64,000 nt of DNA from Eunapius fragilis (lineage: Eukaryota; Porifera; Demospongiae; Spongillida; Spongillidae), in NCBI GenBank assembly GCA_963681505.1, contig OY811989.1, positions 3,840,854 to 3,904,853 of the forward strand, given 5' to 3'. Shown piece after piece: positions 14,067 through 26,333 of the stretch. The notes under the pieces were generated by a model. It searched no databases. It was not told where the DNA came from and saw nothing but the letters and a program-made list of their open reading frames with translations. The translations under genes and the position numbers were made by a program. Position 1 is the stretch's first letter, and each line of letters starts with the position of its first letter.

Positions 14067-14930
14067 TTATACTATATCAGAATTAAATAACAAACTATTA
14101 TTACTTGAAACCCCTTTTGGCTCCTTCTGAACACTAACAGCGCTCACATTGCCTGCAGCTGCATCGGGAAATGGTGACCACACCTTCAGCATACATATCT
14201 TCACCAAGAGCACCAAAAGGATCCCACCGATGGCATCAACGAGATAATGATGGGTGGAATAGACTGCAGCGAGGGCAATCCACACCACATGACAAAGTGC
14301 GACCTTACTGCCGAACCACGGTTGGTTGACGAGTATCACCATAGGCCAGGCGACATGGAGAGATGGGAAGGCACCAAACTTCAGAGGCGACGTGGAGTAG
14401 ATGCCGTGGAAGAGGGCGCTCCCCAGCATCCTGTCCAGTCTAAAAAAGCCGGCTTCGCTCGGGTGCTCGTAGATGATGTTGCCGTGGCCATCAATGACGG
14501 CGCTGTCCGTGAACCAAGGTGGGGAGGTGGGGAAGAAGGACTGGATGAGGACAGCGGTGAGGTTCACCCAGCCGCCACACCACATGTACGAATACAGCTT
14601 TCCTCTCTTTGCAGGCACCATGGCAAGGTAGGCACCGAACACAAACGGTAGGGGGAAGTGGATCAAGTAGACAACAGCAGCCAGAATGTCAAAGACGGGG
14701 TTAGCCAACGATGAGAGAATTCTGTGTGGGTGGCAGAAAAAAAGGTTGTACTCGAGGCGAGAGAGAATCTCCAGGTTAGGGGTGAGGATTTTGTCCAGAC
14801 CAAGCGTGTGGCGGAACTGCTTGTAGAAGGTGAATATGAGGAGGTACATAAGGAACGGAAGGAGGGCGGTGATAAACTTTCTAAGCTGGACCTGTCTAAG
14901 GTATGACCATACGGTCTGTAGGTGATTCAT
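14067..14930 (-). CDS. PAP2-superfamily membrane enzyme, AUR1/IPC-synthase-like
   Basis: A single coding exon of 287 residues with about six hydrophobic segments. The conserved active-site motifs are GAFPSLHVAWPMV (about residues 185-197; His inferred catalytic) and STHHYLVDAIGG (about 222-233; second His and Asp). This H...H...D arrangement and the G-x-P-S-L-H form are typical of the AUR1 and sphingomyelin-synthase branch of PAP2 enzymes, which transfer a phosphorylated head group to ceramide in Golgi membranes. An inositol-phosphotransferase role is an inference; a lipid phosphatase remains possible. A splice acceptor (tttttttcag) sits 9 bases upstream of the ATG, so the gene has a 5' untranslated exon, perhaps near 15240-15310. 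AATAAA lies about 90 bases past the stop. Confidence 0.75.
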   Translation of the reverse strand: MNHLQTVWSYLRQVQLRKFITALLPFLMYLLIFTFYKQFRHTLGLDKILTPNLEILSRLEYNLFFCHPHRILSSLANPVFDILAAVVYLIHFPLPFVFGAYLAMVPAKRGKLYSYMWCGGWVNLTAVLIQSFFPTSPPWFTDSAVIDGHGNIIYEHPSEAGFFRLDRMLGSALFHGIYSTSPLKFGAFPSLHVAWPMVILVNQPWFGSKVALCHVVWIALAAVYSTHHYLVDAIGGILLVLLVKICMLKVWSPFPDAAAGNVSAVSVQKEPKGVSSNNSLLFNSDIV

Positions 14931-15079
14931 AATCAGTAGCTGAAAAAAAATACATGAAGTATGACATCATAGCAACCAACGGCACTATGATTAATAACAC
15001 CCACTGATGAATTAATTATTATATTCCATAAATTCCATCTTTCAAATTTATTACAAAAGAACTTACCTTTCGCGAACCC

Positions 15080-15151
15080 CCACACACACACATACACAGG
15101 GTACACACACACGTACACACACGCGCGACGCACACACACACACACGCACAG

Positions 15152-15232
<81 letters not shown>

Positions 15233-15233
15233 G
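15080..15233. repeat. (CA)n microsatellite upstream of PAP2 gene
   Basis: A compound CA/CG tract ending in about 75 bases of pure CA, probably in the 5' UTR intron of the PAP2 gene. Confidence 0.9.
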
Positions 15234-15983
15234 GCCATTAACGTACTTGTCTGGCTTCGTAATACGCTAAACAGGCGCTGTAAAGAGACTCTACGAACTG
15301 ATGCCATGAAAGAATAAGCTGTAGGTAAAAGACCGCAGGGTAAATAACGACTGCCGTCAGCCCCTGAATATAGTGGCTGGTTGTTACTTCATACCGTACT
15401 CTTCCCTTGGCTATATCCGGGTTTTTTCATGTGACTCGTAGATTCCCTACAAAACAAACATGGGTGTACGGAGCTGACCTTTCATAACACCAATGTTAGC
15501 GGTCAATATAACACATTAACTGGCCTTACTAGGCTAGTACCACGCCCATATAAGTACCACACGCGAGCCTTACCAGTAAGAACTGAGAAACAAAGCCTCC
15601 TTCCGTGCCACGACGACGGCTCCTCTGCTCAGTTTTTTGATTATCCGAAAGACCAAGTCCCCTAGCAGTACCATGCCTGTGGGAAGTATGTTCTTAATGG
15701 CGGAACACCCATTCATACATATTAGGTCTGGGTATGACGTCACCGTCAAGAACATGTTAAGCACGTGCCTTTAGTCTGACGCATCACTTTTTAATGGGGA
15801 TGGGGCCCCCAAAAATTTTGGGCAGCCGTATTTATACTCACATGCACAAGCATATTTTCCTGGATTTGTTTTGTTGGCATACCCGGTACGCAATAGCCCC
15901 CTGCCCCCCCCCCCTCCACAAATTTTTGTAAGTGATGCAATGCGCTTTGTCAAACCATGCCCATATTACACGTGTTGCACATT

Positions 15984-16886
15984 CGCACCAGAGATAATAT
16001 ATAGAGGGATTGGAAACCCACCCACATAACACTAATTAACGCGGATAGGGCTGGCAAGGGTTATGAAGCCATACATGTACTCGCATAATACACTGAACTA
16101 AAGCACATTGAACTAAAAACGTTGTACTCTGTGTTGGTCTCCAGACCAACACAGAGTACAACGTCTAGGCCTACCCGTATAGAAGAAAAGATCATATGAG
16201 GAAAGTCAGCGCAGAGTACTCTGGCTTATTAATAACAATGTACGTTGAACGCGTCCATGCATTACAATCGATACACTTTCGCGGAGTGAGCAGGGCCCAA
16301 ACAACTTTTGATTCGAACCAAATTAAGCATCGGTCAAGTTATCAACATAGCACAATCAGAAAATATACCTTAAACTATCGTCTTTCCAGGTAGTGGGACG
16401 ATACAGGTACAAAACGGAAGGGACTCCAAATGTCAAACAAAAGCCAGAAACACGCGTTTTGCTTAACAGGAGCTCTCCAAACCACCTTTGTGTCACTCAC
16501 AACACCGAGATCTACCTGTTGCAGCAAAAATGAACCGCATGTGTCATGCAGGAAAGCTGATGGAGGTACAAAACGACGCCGTGTCAAGATGGCGTCCCGA
16601 AGACAAAGGAATACAACTTTTTTTAACTAGGCTCACAACAAATATAGCGTAAAACTGTATTCCCTCACGCCTTTACTATCGTACAAATCGAATTTGCTGG
16701 GCTGTTGTCGCACAAAACTCCACTGAATTTGACAAAAAATCGATCTCTACTCCCGCCTTTTCCAGAGATATTGCACGTTTATAGGTGTGATTCGCACTAG
16801 ATAGCCCTGTCCACGTGCATTGCATAGAGAGTATACGCGTGCGTGGGTGGGTTTCCAATCCCTCTATATATTATCTCTGTTCGCAC
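15984..16886. repeat. inverted repeat pair, about 40 bp arms
   Basis: gagataatatatagagggat then tggaaacccaccc (about 15991-16023) is mirrored by gggtgggtttccaatccctc then tatatattatctc (about 16846-16879). About 820 bases separate the arms, and the hairpin at 16119-16164 lies between them. The whole may be a decayed foldback element. Confidence 0.5.
16119..16164. repeat. perfect 22-bp inverted repeat with 2-base centre
   Basis: The left arm acgttgtactctgtgttggt ends in ct, and the right arm is its exact reverse complement. Only CC separates them. It could extrude as a cruciform, or be the core of a larger foldback element. Confidence 0.9.
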
Positions 16887-17611
16887 AGTACATACAGGGG
16901 CAGATACGGGGCGGGGGACCTTGCCCCCCCTCCCCTCCGCCGAGTTAGAAATTAGTAGCTTCAGGGGGCGGTGGTTAACGCATATTCCCTATACCCCCCT
17001 GGACACCATTTATTGTCATCTGTAGTTAAATAATGGAACAGCCCAATGCGGCTTGGACTTCGCCTCCCCAGACGCCGGAAATACCCTACTAGTTAGCCAC
17101 GCCCAAAGGATGTAATTATCCGCTCTGACAATTTAACGGCAATCGGGTTTTTTAATTTAAATGATGACACGTCAGCGTACACAAATATTCACAGACAGCA
17201 ACACAAAAAATATATATAAATGAGACACAAAAAGTTTGACACAAATGCACATGAAAAGCCAACAGGAAAACAAAAACATAAAACAACAAATGTCTGCACA
17301 AAATGGATAGCTTCTTGAATGTCTGCTTATTTTAAAATGGAAGTTGAGTTCACTGTGATTTGCGTGCACCATCCAGCCGACTCACACTCTGTGACTTCTC
17401 CCATTCCTGTGGGCAAAACCAAGTCATAGTGAATGCATACTTCGCGAGCACTGTGATTCATGTTGAAACCCTTCATCATCACTTCCCAGTTCCCACAGAT
17501 ACCATACCACACTAATCAATTGGCCCTAGCAACCAACGCAACCAACGGTGGTAAACATGCACGTTTTAGTTAAAATGAAGCACAAACAAATCACCATTTC
17601 TTATATATATA

Positions 17612-17846
17612 TATGGGACAGTGTCCAGCTAAATCACCCTTATGGTACTTTTTCAAAATTTCCAGAACAAGCAAAAGAAAAGTAACACTCGCATTGAAAT
17701 GTATGGCTAATTATAAATTCAGTGCCCAATAACTTTGTGATGGATAGTCCGATTTAGGATGCGTATGGGTGTTCAAGGAAAATCAAAAAATTTGAAAACT
17801 TGAAAAACTAGCCAGAAGGGTGATTCTGCTGGACACTGTCCCATAT
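17612..17846. mobile_element. MITE with GGGACAGTGTCC termini in a TA tract
   Basis: Left terminus GGGACAGTGTCCAGC then TAAATCACCCTT (from 17615). The reverse-complemented right terminus is GGGACAGTGTCCAGC then AGAATCACCCTT (to 17843). Both ends abut (TA)n, as expected for an element using TA targets (Tc1/mariner-like). The element is about 230 bp and non-coding. The outermost GGACAGTGTCC is itself nearly palindromic. Confidence 0.75.
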
Positions 17847-18049
17847 ATATATATATATATAAATATATAATAGCACGAAATACAGTGCCTTGTGAGAATA
17901 TTGAACTACACAAGAAAAATATCTGCTTAATACACAAGACCCCAATGAGGACACTCCTCCAATAAGGCTCCTCCACTAGGACACAAGTTCCCTCCAAAGG
18001 TAGCTCTCCAATAAAACACACACTCCACCCCCCCAATAAAGCACACCCA

Positions 18050-19437
18050 CTAAGGCACATAAGTACAATCCTCTTCAGGATATGTCCTGCATACTTCCAA
18101 TGTTTCCAGAGGTCTATGCACAAAGAATGGATGATCTACCTTGGACTGACGACTGACAGGGTTGGCAAACACGATGGAATCGTTCTCTCCAGGCACAGAG
18201 CTGACTGAAAGCTGGCTTGATGAAGGGTGGAGGCGGGGGGAAGCCCCACTCTGGTGTGAGGCCGATGACGCCTTCTTGGTTTTGCTCTTTTTCTCTGCCT
18301 TGGGTGAGGCAGCCCTCTCCCTAGCCTCCTTTCTGTCCTTGTGGCTACCAATCAGCTTCCACTTCTGCTCGCGGTGATGCTTATCACCGGAATCGGCCCT
18401 GGCTGCTGCGGACTCCAGCTCTGGAACCGAACTGGTGCTCCCACTCCTGTCGCGAAAGAGGCCACCTCCCTTCTCCTTGCGGGGCGGGAGGGCCGGGGAA
18501 CCTTGGGTTTCATGACACTCGGGGGTCACCCCTGCGTCAAAAGACTCGTGCAGGTAGCGATGGTGAGTTGGGGCACTGCTGGAGGCCTTGGAGGGGGGCC
18601 CCGGGGTCACGGGGGGCGTGGACGTCGCGTGGACAGTCTGCAGGGTGTCGTAGATGCCGTCGTCTGCACTTTGGATGGCCTGGGGCTGAGGCTGGAGTTG
18701 GGTCTGGACTGTAGGAGGTTCATCAGCGTTTGATGCCGAGCCAGAGTCGGCACGCTTGCGTTTCTACATAGAAAACAATACAGGTGCAATAGTACATGCA
18801 GCATACTAGCTACGCAGAGAAACAACAATATGACCATAACCCCCTTCATACAGCATCCTAAAAATAGAATGCACTTCATAAACCAATTGCATACACCACC
18901 CCGCCCATTGAAAAAGGAGCTTCTCCCCACCCACACAACAGCATGGCCTTAAGAGAGTCCTTTATAACCTACTGCCCTTATATGGTCATTTGCAAATTAA
19001 ACATTGGTCCCAGTGAGTGATCAAAATGAGGATGTTTACATATAAGTATTTCAACATGTAGGTATGCGCGGTAAGCCACCAAGTGAACAAAACAAAAAAA
19101 CCACACAGAGGGTCACCCTTACCTGGATCAGCTCCATCCATGGTGGCTGGTCATTGGTTGTGAGGGCAAAGCTCTTCTTACCGCTGGTTGCATGGCCTGG
19201 GGACACACGTGCGGGTGATGCCAACCTAGTCATGGGGGAAGGCTCAACAGGTGGGTGCGGTCTGGCATCTGGAAGCGCAGTGGCTTCAGCTGTTTTGCGC
19301 TCATTGGAGGCAGCAGGGTCCTGTGGAAGGCAGATTTCATATTTTTAAGCCACCTGGTATGTGCTATTAAATGCATCTTACATATTTTACATTACACACA
19401 CGCACGCGCACACACACATACAAACACACAAACACAC

Positions 19438-19502
<65 letters not shown>

Positions 19503-19950
19503 ATTTGGGAATATGCTAAGGAATGTAAATTAAAAAAAAGGTAATCCAAATGCTTAATCCTCAGGCATAGCATTCTATACTGAACGCAATAATATTCTTA
19601 TTCCCATTGCTGTTATACAATGTGCAGCTGTAAACACATCAACATTACACACACAACACGTGCACAACACGTGAACATTCTACGCACATCAATGAATATT
19701 AAAGGTCACTGCTCAGTTCTTTTATTCCAGTAAACACCCAAGAAACAATATTCATATCTTTAAAAGCTGTCACCTCTTAGTGATGGGGTCACCTCTTTGT
19801 AATGACAAGCACACCACACACCTACACGAGGGGGAGGGGTCTGCTAAAGGTCACTTGGCCCCTCCCCCCCTCCCAGGCAATACAGAATACCCATAGCTCA
19901 TTCACGCAAATGCCAGAGATAAGGTGCCCGTCTCTTGTGTGTGTATGTGT

Positions 19951-19984
<34 letters not shown>

Positions 19985-20123
19985 TCTGTGCATACATACA
20001 TACATGCAGCTGCAAATTAAGCATACTTCACATGGAGCCCACTTTCACAGTAACACAATTACAATTCAATTCATCAAGACGAACACGAACGATGATGTTC
20101 CATAGGTCACACCCATGTGTGTG

Positions 20124-20188
<65 letters not shown>

Positions 20189-23100
20189 TGTCTGATTTAC
20201 CACATCAGAAGATGCAGATCCCTTTGAAGGAGGTCTTCTTCTCAGAACGCCGGCCAGGTCCCGCCTGTCATGGCCCTCCTTCAGGCCCAAGGCTGGAGAA
20301 AGGCGTGGGATGGAGTCTAACTCACCTGGAGAGAATGGAAGGGACTCTCAACATAATATACTCTGCCTCATTAATTCAATATAGGTGCAGCGTCCATTGT
20401 ACACACCACCAGCACTAGCCCATCACATCCATACATCCAGTACACACCACCAGCACTAGCCCATCACATCCATACATTCAGTACACACCACCAGCACTAG
20501 GCCATCACATCCATACATTCAGTACACACCACCAGCACTAGCCCATCACATCCATACATTCAGTACACACCACCAGCACTAGGCCATCACATCCATACAT
20601 TCAGTACACACCACCAGCACTAGCCCATCACATCCATACATTCAGTACACACCACCAGCACTAGGCCATCACATCCATACATTCAGTACACACCACCAGC
20701 ACTAGGCCATCACATCCATACATTCAGTACACACCACCAGCACTAGCCCATCACATCCATACATTCAGTACACCATGTACTGCACATACTGCCAACACAT
20801 GAGCAGGGGCCAACTATTTTGACTGTATTTAGAGGAAGTGGGCCCACACCTCCTCCTGGAAAAAAACCCTTACAAAGGGAATAACCCGAGTTCAGGCTGC
20901 TCAAATGGTTCATGAGGTGCAGCCTTTTACTTTTACTGCCATAGCCAATGCCACCATGATCAGCTCTGAGCCATTGCGTGTCAACAGGTTTGAACCACTC
21001 TCTCAAGTACACCTTTATATGTCCAGAACTAATGCGCGCGCACACGTGCGCACACACACACATCATGTGTTCCATCAGCTGCACATACATGTACACCCCT
21101 AAGTTCCTACACTATCGTCCTCATTGATCTACAAGTTCATTATGCTGGGAACATATCTGACTAATTTTGTATATTTTGTAAAAATGTACAGGAAGTTGTG
21201 TGACATGTAAATGTACAAGTGAATAGGAAATGGGAGCAGCAAGAGATGCCTGTGATAAGCTGAACACACTCCCCCCCCCCCCCCCCATACATGTATTCTA
21301 AATATATGTACATCCATCTCTTCACTCCTAACACGGTACATCCATCTCTTCACTCCTAACACGGACCCAATAAACCTCTTATTTATTTCTCCACACATAC
21401 ACCCGTCAGCATATCAGGGGGGCATAGGCCTGCACATAACTCAGGCAATATCACAATGAATATCACATTTAAAGCAATTAGCTAATAGGATTCTGTCTGA
21501 TGATGCAATTCCCCCCCAACCATTCTACCCTCTCTCACTCACGCGCTCACCCCCCTCCTTCCCTCTGTCTCTTAAAACCACCAGCAGACAAACCTTTGGT
21601 ATGGATGGCAAAAGAAGCACCAGCTTGCTCTGGTTGTGGGGCTGCATCGTTGGCCTGTTCTGAGGTATGTACAACAGATGTGGTCATCTGCACTGCTTCA
21701 TTCTCAGGCTTGGCCTTGGGGCTCCCCTCAATGCCAGAGCTGTTCCTGGATGGTTGGGAGGGTGTGTCCTCGGCCAGGCTGGAGGTTGACCCACCAGAAT
21801 GCTCGGGACTCTCGTTGAGAGGAGAGAGGATGGGGATGTTGTCAATCAGCGAGTGGCGCTTTGTAGGGGGTGGTGACTCATTTTCATCTTCGTCGTTGGA
21901 CAATGGTTTGTCTGTGGGACTATCACGGGAAGAGTCCTAAACACAAAAAAGATAGTTAATTCATATGGTACCAGTGTCCCAAATACAAAGATAGTGATAA
22001 TTGCTAAATTCACATGCTATTGAACATTTAGACAAACTCTATTATAAAGAAGCACACCATTTTATAAAACAACTAGAGGCACGCTCCACAACAAAATAGG
22101 CCATTTATTTGTTGGGGACAGCACAGAGGAGATTTTCAGCTTGGGATAACAAAAAGGATGCTTGTTCAACCCCCACCCATTTTATTAACTTCCATTGTTT
22201 CCATAATTGAATTGTGGCTACTTTGAAGCCCACACTCTGGAGTGTTTGCCTCCATGGAAACCAGTAAAAATGTCATTGAACCAAAGCAGCAGTAGAGCTA
22301 CACAATAACCACTAATGAAGGGCTATACAAAGATCACTAATGAAGGGCTATACAAAGATCACTAATGAAGGGCTACAGCTGATGTAAAATAAAATAAAAT
22401 AATACTAGAGCTCACAAAAGTGCAGGTGACAATTCGTTTCCATTATGAATACACTTATATTTTAGTTAACACTGTGCATGGCCAAGATAGGAGGGAAGTG
22501 CAATCAAGTCATATGGTGGAGGTGCTAGCTTATGCCTGTGTACCAAGGGGGTGGGAGGGGGGGGGGGGGGGGTTTGACCCACCTCATCTGAAGACAGCGG
22601 GGCAGTTGCTTCCTGCCCCTCATGTGATTTGTGCCTGTGGGGTAGCAGGGAAGAAAACAGCTGTGGTCATGTGTTTTTATCATATTCAACCAAGCAGAAC
22701 TAATAAAGAGCAGTGTGTGTGTGTGTGTATGTGTGTGTGTGTGTGTGTAAGCAAGTATGAAACCGAAACTACGAGAATGTCATCTACGTGCACGCACCAA
22801 ACATGCCACACTAGAAATAAGCACTAAGTACACACAACAGTAACCTCTCAATGTGCTCATGCGTGACTTACTTTGGTGACTTCTTTGGTGATGCCTTCTG
22901 CTTTCCATGTTTGCCCTGAATGGCAAAGGAATTTTACGTGAACACATGGTGTGTTCTACACAAATATACTATTTTCCTTTCGCCCCGTGTGCAACACATA
23001 TTCTTGGGGGATAGACAAAACAAGCGCGCGCATTGAAATGGTTTTGCGGGGAAGTTTTATCTAGATTAACCAAGGGCACGCACTGCGGTCACGTTCTAAG

Positions 23101-24050
23101 GGGTGCCCTTCCCCTCACCTTTTGCTTGCGGCGGTCTGTATGCACGTAACTCTGTGATAATTTCAGTAAGTCCAGGATTAGATTGAGGGCTTTCTCCGAC
23201 TCGGAGTCTTTGAAGTCAATAGGTCTGGGCAGAATGGTAAGAAAAGAAGGGAAAAAAAGCTGTGCATAAAATCCCTAGTAGGCAAAGGTATTGCGAAAGA
23301 GAAACAAGGAACAAATTCGCACCACTTGATACCATAAACTGAATAGGGATGTCTAAAGCACGCAGACTCAATACTTACGAATGCGTTCGAGAGAATGGTT
23401 GCTCTTCGGCTTCGTCCTCTTCCGTATCAGAAGGGGTGGATGGTTGTAACAGAAGCCTTACAAGGTACGAAAGCAGGACTTCTCGTGTAGGTTTGCCTAG
23501 CTCGATGCGAGACTCGCCGAGCCGTTCTGGGTCAGTGATGTCCAGGTACAGCGACGTCTTCCAAATTGCCGGCCGTCGCTTTGTGGCGCTCCGCACGGCC
23601 AAGTCCACACGCTCGCGACCCTCTTTCAGACCAAGGGTAGGAGCCGTGCGAGGTACGGCCGACAGATCCACATCTTAACGCGGCAAGAAAGTGGATGGCA
23701 TAATAGAAACGCGAATCGCCTACGGACTTACCACCTGGTGCTGTTAAACAGCGGGAGGCGCATGGTCTCGGTAGGCAACGCAACGAGTCCCATAGCAACT
23801 GGACTCTATCCTTCACTTTAGAAATATATGCAATAGGCACACTGCGTAGAGGAAGAATAAGTGACTTTTCGCGCCCTTGTATTTCTTAGGCTACTAGTAA
23901 ACACGCATTTTACCTCAACACAGCGCTAACTGCTTGCTTTATCGAAGAGAACACCAGTGACAACAGAACGAACGGTAGCTTTACAACAAACGCGACAAAC
24001 TGCACAGGGAGTAGTACTACGTAACGGGTCGACTCTATAATCTGCTGCAT
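18050..24050 (-). CDS. unrecognised 712-aa protein: N-terminal hydrophobic segment, disordered Ser/Pro/Lys-rich body
   Basis: Ten exons join in phase: 23914-24050, 23732-23841, 23379-23673, 23119-23224, 22872-22915, 22583-22634, 21579-21936, 20201-20325, 19123-19320, 18050-18763. The start MQQIIESTRYVVLLPVQ leads into about 45 hydrophobic residues with two Lys, suggesting a membrane hairpin or anchor. A possibly folded part follows (IWKTSLYLDITDPERLGESR, then a Leu-rich helix), plus a Leu-rich helix NLILDLLKLSQ in exon 4. The rest is low-complexity, charged and Ser/Pro-rich, with a basic KKSKTKK run and NDQPPWMELIQKRKR near two-thirds. A motif P-x-LGLKEG-x-x-R-x-DLA followed by RRP occurs twice (exons 3 and 8). 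I do not recognise the family. Its start faces SMARCD 132 bp away. The first two exons rest on phase and splice signals only. Confidence 0.65.
19440..19498. repeat. (CA)n microsatellite
   Basis: About 60 bases of CA in the intron between the exons at 20201-20325 and 19123-19320 of the unrecognised gene. Confidence 0.9.
20114..20187. repeat. (GT)n microsatellite next to an exon
   Basis: A (GT) tract ends only about 13 bases from the exon at 20201, directly behind its 5' splice site on the minus strand. A second GT tract lies at 19937-19983. Confidence 0.9.
20396..20773. repeat. 41-bp minisatellite, about 9 copies
   Basis: The unit cagtacacaccaccagcact then agCccatcacatccatacatt recurs with a C/G variant in agCcc versus agGcc. 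It lies in an intron of the unrecognised gene. Confidence 0.9.
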
Positions 24051-24182
24051 GACGACGACCACCCTAAGAATGAGTGAATTTTGACGTTTTCTGTTGTGTT
24101 GACGCGTTTATATAAATTGTTCACAGCTGACGTATTGTAACTTAATTGCTCTAATAAAGCGAAACGAGTAGTCTGATTAAAA

Positions 24183-25068
24183 ATGGCCAGTCGACCTCCA
24201 ATGGCGGGCACGACCTCTTACATGAGTTATCAGCTTCCTCCTGGACGCTATCACCAACCAGTTATGGTAAGCGTGCCTAGGAAGCTTTTTTCAAGTATAA
24301 TTATGGTCTGTGCCCCCTAACTTTCAATCCCGGGTGATACTTCCCATAGCAGCCACCACCTGCTCACCTTTCTCCTCACGCTGGGCGGCACGGAGTACCA
24401 ATGGCGTCTTCCCATGGCATGAGAATTCAGGGAAGCGGAGTGCAGCAAGGTAGGGTGAGTGAACTCACCAAGAAGAGGCTCGCAGCTGACTCAAAAGTCA
24501 GAACTGTTCAGAAAGTGTGAGACGACGGGACATATGACCTTTTCTTGGATAACTGCCTTTTTTTTTAAACCCACAGCAAAAAGCGGAAGCTTGGAGATAA
24601 AGTTCTGACACAGAGGGTAAGCTTTGCAAGCTTGTAGTACAGGGATTAGTGTATCATTCACCTATTTTACACGTGCAGTTGTATCCATTGGATGAAAGAA
24701 TAGTATAGCAGGATTTGACATGCACACATTCAGGGCAATCTTTTTTCTTGCTCTGTGGCAACAGAGAATGAAAATGAATGTGTTGATTTGTTCCCGACAT
24801 ATGTGTAGGTGCGTGAACTGGTACCAGAGTCTCAGGCCTACATGGACCTCTTGGCCTTTGAGCAGAAGTTGGACTCAACCATAATGCGGAAGCGTCTGGA
24901 GATACAGGAGACCCTCAAAAAACCGATGAAATTGAAGAGGAAACTCCGTGTCTTCATCTCCCACCAGTTTCTCCCTGGTGACCCTGAGGTGCCTCCAACC
25001 TCCACCAGCACTGCTGCACCTGTAAGGGATGGTGGTTACTTATGGAGGCATGCACACACACACACACG

Positions 25069-25132
<64 letters not shown>

Positions 25133-26271
25133 CACCTGCCCAGGCTCCATTTCAAAAGGCTCATGGGGTTAATTTATGGTGTGTGTGTGTGTGCGTGTGT
25201 GTGTGTGCATGTTTGTGTACAGTGAATGTGCAGTTTATAGCATATGTTAGGTGTGTGCATATGCATGCATGTGTGTACGTGTGTTTGTGTGTGTGTGGGG
25301 GGGGGGAGGGGGGTCAGGGATCTGTGAAGTGTACATACCTGGCTAGCCAGGATGTCCCACCGTCTGTCAGTTTCTGTAGACTGTCCTGGTTTGCATGTTT
25401 GTGCTGAACCTAGCCAAGGTAATATTTACATACCCATTTTAAAAAGGTTTTTAAAAGTATGTTGTGTGTGCCCGTGTGTAAGTTGTACAGTTTGTGTATT
25501 TAGTGCTTGCTTGTGTTGTTACACGTGATATTTGTGACCTCACCTCATTGCAACCCTCACCCCCTACTAACACTACCACCCTCACTGCAACCGTTTTGTT
25601 GTCACCCTCACTGATCGTGTTTGCAGGATTCGGAACCATCTGTGCCACACTGGGAACTTAAGGTCGAGGGTCGACTGCTTGACGAGGTAGGTGACCATAG
25701 CAAGTCATTCAGTCCCACCCTGGGGGGATAATGACTTGGACCATACTTGTATCCTCCCCACATTGTTAAATGGATGTATACAAGTGAAGCTCTTGTAGTC
25801 CCTATTGAGCAGACAAATGTGGGAACGGCCAGCCCTTTTATTGCCATGTTAGGTTCATTTCAGGGCCCCTCTGCTTTGGAATAGCTTACTGCCTGTATAT
25901 TTTCCACCCTCAGTTGTATGCATAGCTAAAATATCAGTACACAAATGCCTAAATTAAATATAAAACCTCTTAATTCGACATCCCCAGCATCCCCTAGTAA
26001 ATGGTTTTTCCCTGGGTTCAAAGCCTGCTGACTAAAGAACAGTGTTGTGTCCTTGTGGTTGGCGCTGGGTTTCACATCGTGTCCTTTGACAGGCTGGCAC
26101 TAAACCAGACCCAACTTCAAAGAACAGATTTACCTCGTTCTTTAAAAACTTGGTGGTTGAGCTAGACAAGGATGCATATGGCCCTGACAATCACTTGGCT
26201 GAGTGGCACAGAGACCAGAAGACAGAGGATAACGATGGCTTTACTGTAAGTTAGCATATCGTGTTAGCATA

Positions 26272-26333
<62 letters not shown>

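Larger units (their letters stand above)
15310..18049. other. gene-poor stretch with palindromic elements
   Basis: No convincing exon was found. A 64-codon minus frame at 15570-15764 has no partner exon. The region holds a separated inverted repeat (15984-16886), a perfect hairpin (16119-16164), a MITE in a TA tract (17612-17846) and G- or C-runs around 15905 and 16920. Confidence 0.5.

Noticed and set aside
15240-15305. Upstream coding exon for the PAP2 enzyme (MASVRRVSLQRL...)
   Set aside because: Spliced to the acceptor before the PAP2 ATG it runs out of frame, so at most it is an upstream ORF or 5' UTR.
15570-15764. 64-codon minus-strand frame (MVLLGDLVFRII...), vaguely like an MPV17-family start
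   Set aside because: No continuing exon was found downstream and the similarity is only impressionistic.
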